DNA of 7,959 nt from Actinomycetes bacterium (GTDB lineage Bacteria > Actinomycetota > Acidimicrobiia > Acidimicrobiales > Palsa-688): the NCBI GenBank assembly GCA_021827225.1, contig JAKAXG010000179.1, positions 1 through 7,959 of the forward strand, written 5' to 3'. Below the pieces are notes generated by a model, which worked only from the letters and a program-made list of their open reading frames with translations, made no database searches and was not told the DNA's origin. The position numbers and the translations under genes are program-made. Below are positions 4,629 through 7,959 of the stretch, piece after piece; within the stretch, counting starts at the first letter, position 1, and every line of letters begins with the position of its first letter.

Positions 4629-5404
4629 CGGGCCCGGCTCCGGCGGGCCGGAGCCTTGGAATCGATGAGCCCGGCCAGCGCCCGGTAGGCCTCGGCGCTC
4701 GGAGATCGCGGCGCGTGGGTCAGGACCGAGCATCCCCGCCCCGGCGCCTCCGCCACCCGCACCGACTTCGGCACCGCCGGCTCCAGCACGGTCAGGCCGT
4801 AGTTGGTCCCGACCGCGGCGAGGGTCTCCTGGGCCAGGCGGGTCCGGGGGTCGAACATGGTCGCGACCACCCCGACCACCTCCAGACCGGGATTGGTGAA
4901 GGACCGCACGTCCGCGATCGTCTCCATCAACTGACCGACCCCGCGGTGGCTGAGGGTCTCGCACTGCAGCGGCACCAGGACCCCGCCGGCGGCGGTGAGG
5001 CCGTTGATGGTGAGGATTCCAAGTGACGGCGGGCAGTCGATGAGCACCATGTCATAACCGCTCCGGATCGTGTCGAGGGCCCGGCTGAGGGCGTACTCCC
5101 GGCCTGGGCGGGTGAGCAGGTGGACCTCGGCGCCGGCCATGTCGATGCTCGAGGGGAGGACGTCCATCCCGTCGACATGCTGCCTGGTGTCGGCCACGTC
5201 CGCCTTGCCGATCAGGACCTCGTAGAGGGAGACCTCGAGGGCGTCGGGGTCCAGACCCATGGAGAAGGTCAGGCAGGCCTGCGGGTCGAGATCCACCAGC
5301 AGCACCTTGCGGCCCCGCTCGGCCAGCGCCGCGCCCAACGAGTGCACCGTGGTGGTCTTGGCCACGCCGCCCTTCTGGTTGGCGACCGCGACTGTCTGCG
5401 TCAC
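4625..5404 (-). CDS. ParA/Soj-family ATPase (orphan, MinD/ParA type)
   Basis: A 259-residue deviant-Walker ATPase. Visible motifs are the deviant Walker A KGGVAKTTT (11-19) with signature Lys11 and catalytic-loop Lys16, the A' motif VDLDPQA (37-43), and Walker B MVLIDCPPSLG (119-129) with Asp123. There is no N-terminal helix-turn-helix extension, as in chromosomal Soj-type and short ParA proteins. Such ATPases dimerise on ATP and position DNA, complexes or polar proteins. No parB or parS-like site is present here, so a role in chromosome segregation is not shown; orphan actinobacterial Soj-like proteins such as M. tuberculosis Rv3213c are of similar length. The GTG at 5404 is firm because MTQTVAVANQKGG is the normal N terminus. 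A TANNNT box 6 bases before the GTG suggests a leaderless message. The next gene starts inside its stop codon. Confidence 0.95.
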   Translation of the reverse strand: MTQTVAVANQKGGVAKTTTVHSLGAALAERGRKVLLVDLDPQACLTFSMGLDPDALEVSLYEVLIGKADVADTRQHVDGMDVLPSSIDMAGAEVHLLTRPGREYALSRALDTIRSGYDMVLIDCPPSLGILTINGLTAAGGVLVPLQCETLSHRGVGQLMETIADVRSFTNPGLEVVGVVATMFDPRTRLAQETLAAVGTNYGLTVLEPAVPKSVRVAEAPGRGCSVLTHAPRSPSAEAYRALAGLIDSKAPARRSRAR

Positions 5405-5410
5405 GCCACC

Positions 5411-5416
5411 AGCCTA
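5411..5416 (-). promoter_or_regulatory. Putative -10 box for leaderless transcription of the ParA gene
   Basis: On the minus strand TAGGCT fits TANNNT and ends 6 bases before the GTG start, the spacing at which transcription would begin at the start codon. No Shine-Dalgarno is available and no clear -35 element is seen. The 65-base gap after the upstream hydrolase gene would therefore give the ParA/zinc-ribbon pair its own promoter. Confidence 0.45.
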
Positions 5417-5469
5417 ATGGCGGGGGCGACGGGCCTTGTCCGGGGCAGGAAGAGGGTAAGGTCCGAGGC

Positions 5470-6402
5470 TCACCCCGGCGCCGTGGCCCCGAGATAGATG
5501 TCGGTACCCCATCTCTCCCCGGGCACCGTCGGGAACGGCTCCACCCGCACTGCGGCCCCCGGATGGGGCGCGTCCACCATCACACCGGACGCGTCCACGA
5601 CCAGCCCGACGTGGGTGGCCAGGCCCGGCGCCGGACCGAAGAAGACCAGATCCCCCGGTGACAGGAGGGCCCCGGCCGGAACCGCCGGGCCGGCCACGAA
5701 CTGTTCCTGGGCCACCCTGGGCAGGGCCACGCCCGCCGAAGCGTACGCGGCCTGGACCAGCCCCGAGCAGTCGAAGCCCGAACCGGGACTCTCGCCTCCC
5801 CACCGGTAGGGCGTGCCGACCTGAGCCAGGGCGTACCCGACAGCCTCGACACCGACCGGTCCGCGGGACACACCGAGACCGAGGCCCAGCGACCGGGCCA
5901 CCTTCAGGACCCGGGCCACGTAGGCCGCCGAGTGGTTGTAGTCGAAGACGGCCACCCCCAACCGGGCCGGGTCGCCGGCACCGTCGGCGCAGAGCATCCG
6001 GGCCGCGGCGTAAACCGCGTCCACCGCGTCGTACGGGTTGGGAGGCCGGGCTCCACCGGGCGGCACCGGCCGGTCGAAGGCGGCGAAGGTCGCAGGCTCG
6101 AACTGCATCGGGCCCTCCGCTCCCGCCTGGTTGTGCCCGCTGTGGACGCCCGGCTGGTCCGATGTGCCGTTGTCCGACTCCACCGTCCCGATGGCGGCCA
6201 GCACCGTCCAGGGCAGGCCGGGACAGGTACCGGAGGCCGCGGCATACAGGCGGAGCATCGGCGGCGGAACGGCCTGCAGCGCGGGAGCGGCGCCGGCCGT
6301 TCCCGGAGCGGGAAGTGGGCTGAGGGTGGCAGCAGTGACCACGCTCAGCGTCGGACCGGCCACCGTGCAGGCGCCCGCCGCCAACACCAGCATTATCTTC
6401 AT
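5470..6402 (-). CDS. Secreted lytic transglycosylase-NlpC/P60 endopeptidase (bifunctional cell-wall hydrolase)
   Basis: A 310-residue exported protein with two peptidoglycan-cleaving domains. Residues 1-25 are a signal peptide (basic start, hydrophobic core, Ala-rich end). Residues about 45-170 are a lysozyme-like transglycosylase domain: catalytic Glu75 in IGTVESDNG, the GPMQFEPATF motif (97-106), and the later YNHSAAYVARVL segment. Residues about 182-305 are an NlpC/P60 domain: nucleophile Cys212 in GFDCSGLVQ, His264 in THVGLVV, and a likely third polar residue at His280. Such fusions cleave both the glycan strand and the peptide stem, in growth or daughter-cell separation. The ATG at 6402 is chosen because a TANNNT box lies exactly 7 bases upstream; a TTG at 6411 and an ATG at 6393 are alternatives that leave the mature enzyme unchanged. 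It diverges from the pseudokinase gene and may share its promoter with the ParA genes downstream. Confidence 0.93.
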   Translation of the reverse strand: MKIMLVLAAGACTVAGPTLSVVTAATLSPLPAPGTAGAAPALQAVPPPMLRLYAAASGTCPGLPWTVLAAIGTVESDNGTSDQPGVHSGHNQAGAEGPMQFEPATFAAFDRPVPPGGARPPNPYDAVDAVYAAARMLCADGAGDPARLGVAVFDYNHSAAYVARVLKVARSLGLGLGVSRGPVGVEAVGYALAQVGTPYRWGGESPGSGFDCSGLVQAAYASAGVALPRVAQEQFVAGPAVPAGALLSPGDLVFFGPAPGLATHVGLVVDASGVMVDAPHPGAAVRVEPFPTVPGERWGTDIYLGATAPG

Positions 6403-6409
6403 AGCTTTC

Positions 6410-6439
6410 AATGTATTTCATGTATAACGTCGCGGTCAA
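6410..6439 (-). promoter_or_regulatory. Promoter of the cell-wall hydrolase gene (TTGACC-N18-TACATT), leaderless
   Basis: On the minus strand TTGACC (6434-6439) and TACATT (6410-6415) are separated by 18 bases, and TACATT is followed after 7 bases by the ATG at 6402, predicting a message that begins at the start codon. A second AT-rich box, TATACA (6421-6426), lies inside the spacer. This is the most AT-rich stretch in the window. It contains ATGTAT twice (6411-6416 and 6420-6425), 3 bases apart, a possible regulator site covering the -10. Confidence 0.6.
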
Positions 6440-6460
6440 CCGCCCGATTCCGGGCCCCGG

Positions 6461-6488
6461 TACGCTCGTGGAGCGCGGAAGAGGAGGA
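6461..6488 (+). promoter_or_regulatory. -10 box and strong ribosome binding site of the pseudokinase gene
   Basis: TACGCT (6461-6466) fits TANNNT and predicts a start near 6473. GAGGAGGA (6481-6488) is a strong Shine-Dalgarno ending 5 bases before a TTG codon, which decides the start at 6494. No -35 element is clear. The region backs directly onto the minus-strand hydrolase promoter. Confidence 0.45.
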
Positions 6489-6493
6489 ACCAC

Positions 6494-7303
6494 TTGCGGT
6501 CGTGGATTGCCGACTACGAGGTGCTGGAGGCGCTGCCCGGCGCCACCCACGGGGGGGCGCGGTACCTGTGCCGCCCCCCCGCCCGGCTGGCATGGGACGA
6601 TCCGGTGGAGGTGGCCGAGGTGGCGGTCGGCGACGACCGCTGGCCACAGTGGACCGACGGGATGGCCCGGCTGGCCGCGGTGCCCGGGCCCGATCTGAGA
6701 GCCCTCATCGAGACCGGACCCGACCGCGCCGGGACCGGCGCCTTCATCAGCTGCGAGTCGGCGCCGGGCGGCAGCCTGGCCTCGCCGGCACCCGCCGGGG
6801 CCGCCGCCCTGGACCGGGCGGCCCGCATCGAAGCGGTCGCCACCGCCGCCCGGGCCGCCCATGCCCTCCACGAGGCCGGGCTGGCCCACGGGTCCATAGG
6901 GCCGGAGTCGGTGCTTCTCACCCGTCGGGGCCCGGTGCTGTCCCCGCCCGTGCTGGACCGCCCTGAGGGCCTGGCCGCCCGGTGGTCGACCGGTGAGGTG
7001 TTGTCGGCCGTCGACCCGGACGTGCTGAGGGGGGAGGCTCCCTCCCGCAGCAGCGACATCTGGTCACTGGGGGCCACGCTCCACCGGGTGCTCAGTGACC
7101 GCTCCCTGTACCCGGGCATAGGTGCCGACCAGCCGGTAACGGCGGTGCAGCGGGTGATGTTCACCCGCCCGGAGCTCGACCCGGCCCTGGAGGGCGAGGT
7201 GCGGGACCTGATCGCCCGGTGCCTGACACCCGACCCGGCCGGGCGGCCGCAGACCGCAGCCGAGGTGGCCCAGGCGATCACGGCCCTGGGGGTGGGGCGA
7301 TGA
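6494..7303 (+). CDS. Ser/Thr protein-kinase-fold protein lacking catalytic residues (pseudokinase)
   Basis: A 269-residue cytoplasmic protein of the Hanks-type kinase fold, lacking the transmembrane and PASTA parts of PknB-like kinases. The N-lobe (about 1-90) has no glycine-rich ATP loop and no lysine where the VAIK motif is expected (VEVAEVAVGDD). The C-lobe keeps the shape: ARIEAVATAARAAHALHEAGLAHG, then HGSIGPESVLL (132-142) where active kinases have HRDLKPxNIL. The catalytic Asp is thus Ser/Ile-like and the Lys is Gly. No DFG is present (VLSPPVLDRPEG in its place). The structural motif SDIWSLGATLHRVL (187-200) and the Arg-containing end (CLTPDPAGRPQTAAEV) are well preserved, so the fold is under selection. 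Start is TTG 6494, fixed by the ribosome binding site. It overlaps the next gene by ATGA. A binding or scaffolding role is likely; the ligand is unknown. Confidence 0.88.
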   Translation: MRSWIADYEVLEALPGATHGGARYLCRPPARLAWDDPVEVAEVAVGDDRWPQWTDGMARLAAVPGPDLRALIETGPDRAGTGAFISCESAPGGSLASPAPAGAAALDRAARIEAVATAARAAHALHEAGLAHGSIGPESVLLTRRGPVLSPPVLDRPEGLAARWSTGEVLSAVDPDVLRGEAPSRSSDIWSLGATLHRVLSDRSLYPGIGADQPVTAVQRVMFTRPELDPALEGEVRDLIARCLTPDPAGRPQTAAEVAQAITALGVGR

Positions 7304-7959
7304 TCGAGCGTCTCGAGGTCACCGCCGGGCCCGGAACGGTGATCCGGTACGGGTCCGTGGTGGCGTGGGCAGCCCCGTCCGCTTCGGTCGGCCTGATCAG
7401 TTTCCTTGCCGTCTCGGCCCGCAACCTGTCCGCATCACCGGCCGGCGGTCAGCAGCTGGCCGATCACCTGGCCGCCGTCCTTCAGGATCGCGACCCGGAG
7501 CCGGACGTGCCCTTCGCCGTGGTCGGTCCGAGCCCGGACGGCTGGGCGGCGCTGCTACACGGTCCGGTCCAGGTGTGGGACGGAGCCCGCTGGATCACCC
7601 CGGAGCCGGCGCCGGGCTGGATGCTGTGCCCTCTGTGGCCCGCGCCCACCCTGGCCGTGACTCCTTCCGGGGCGTCGATCCCGGCGGTAGCTCCCGACTC
7701 GGTTTCGGACCTGGAGGCCGGCGTGGTGCCCGGCGGCGGGTTCGTCCTGATCCCGGCCCGCACCGCTGCGCCGGGCACGTGGCCCGGCCAGCCGGAGACG
7801 GATCGGCCGGCTGAGCGCGACGCCGGGGAAGCGGCGGCCACCCCCGCCCCCGAGGGACCGGCCGTTCCGGCCGGTGCGGAGCTGCTCGGCGGCGGGGAGC
7901 CTGCACCGGGAGCGACCGCGACCGATGCCGGCGGCCCGGCCGGGACACCGCCCGGGCCC
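7300..7959 (+). CDS. Unrecognised protein coupled to the pseudokinase, 3'-truncated by window edge
   Basis: ATG at 7300 overlaps the pseudokinase stop by ATGA, and the frame stays open for 220 codons to the last base, so the C terminus lies outside the window. Residues 1-155 look folded, with alternating short strands (GTVIRYGSVVAWA, VPFAVVGPSPDGWAALLHG, VQVWDGARWIT, GGGFVLIPA). From about residue 155 the sequence becomes Pro/Gly/Ala/Glu-rich and is probably a disordered linker to a further domain. There is no signal peptide or transmembrane helix in the visible part. Proteins with a linker of this kind beside kinase genes in actinobacteria often end in an FHA phosphothreonine-binding domain, which would be a natural partner of kinase signalling, but nothing of that domain is visible. 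Codon use is typical of the window, so it is a real gene despite having no stop here. Confidence 0.8.
   Translation, partial: MIERLEVTAGPGTVIRYGSVVAWAAPSASVGLISFLAVSARNLSASPAGGQQLADHLAAVLQDRDPEPDVPFAVVGPSPDGWAALLHGPVQVWDGARWITPEPAPGWMLCPLWPAPTLAVTPSGASIPAVAPDSVSDLEAGVVPGGGFVLIPARTAAPGTWPGQPETDRPAERDAGEAAATPAPEGPAVPAGAELLGGGEPAPGATATDAGGPAGTPPGP

Noticed and set aside
4629..4964. N-terminal extension of the zinc-ribbon protein frame to an ATG at 4964
   Set aside because: This part is a shadow of the ParA gene; the GTG overlapping the ParA stop is the natural start.
5414..6889. Minus-strand ORF of 491 codons
   Set aside because: It overlaps the hydrolase gene in another frame and runs through the divergent promoter into antisense of the pseudokinase gene; no domain is recognisable.

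Overview
The window is very G+C-rich and dense with genes. Third codon positions are mostly G or C, GTG and TTG starts are common, several genes overlap by ATGA/GTGA, and some mRNAs look leaderless behind TANNNT-type -10 boxes. This fits chromosomal DNA of a high-GC actinomycete. Gene style and protein types suggest a deep lineage such as Acidimicrobiia, but this is inference: there is no rRNA gene or other marker in the window. I see no insertion sequence, phage gene, tRNA, rRNA or CRISPR array.

Left part (1-3018, plus strand): a cell-envelope stress signalling cassette resembling LiaFSR. It has a LiaF/PspC-type membrane protein cut by the left edge, a NarL-family sensor histidine kinase, a LuxR-type response regulator, and a 91-residue two-helix membrane protein with its own strong ribosome binding site, which is a candidate output of the system.

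Middle (3019-4103, plus strand): about 420 bases hold no convincing conventional gene but are full of signals: a sigma70-like promoter, a 16-bp inverted repeat, the best Shine-Dalgarno in the window in front of a 15-codon ORF, two more tiny ORFs chained by overlap, and a long stem-loop. They precede a single-pass membrane protein whose extracytoplasmic domain looks PsbP/Mog1/LpqN-like. This is the least explained part of the window.

Minus strand block (6402-4152): a secreted lytic transglycosylase-NlpC/P60 cell-wall hydrolase, a ParA/Soj-type ATPase without a ParB, and a translationally coupled proline/glycine-rich protein with two copies of an octapeptide and a C-terminal zinc-ribbon-like CxxC pair. 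This block converges on the middle gene across a perfect 16-bp palindrome.

Right part (6494-7959, plus strand): diverging from the hydrolase across a short AT-rich control region is a protein-kinase-fold protein that has lost the catalytic residues (a pseudokinase). It overlaps by ATGA an unrecognised protein that runs off the right edge.

Taken together, much of the window concerns the cell envelope: sensing envelope damage, cutting peptidoglycan, and possibly kinase-fold signalling. The links between the blocks are inference from proximity only.
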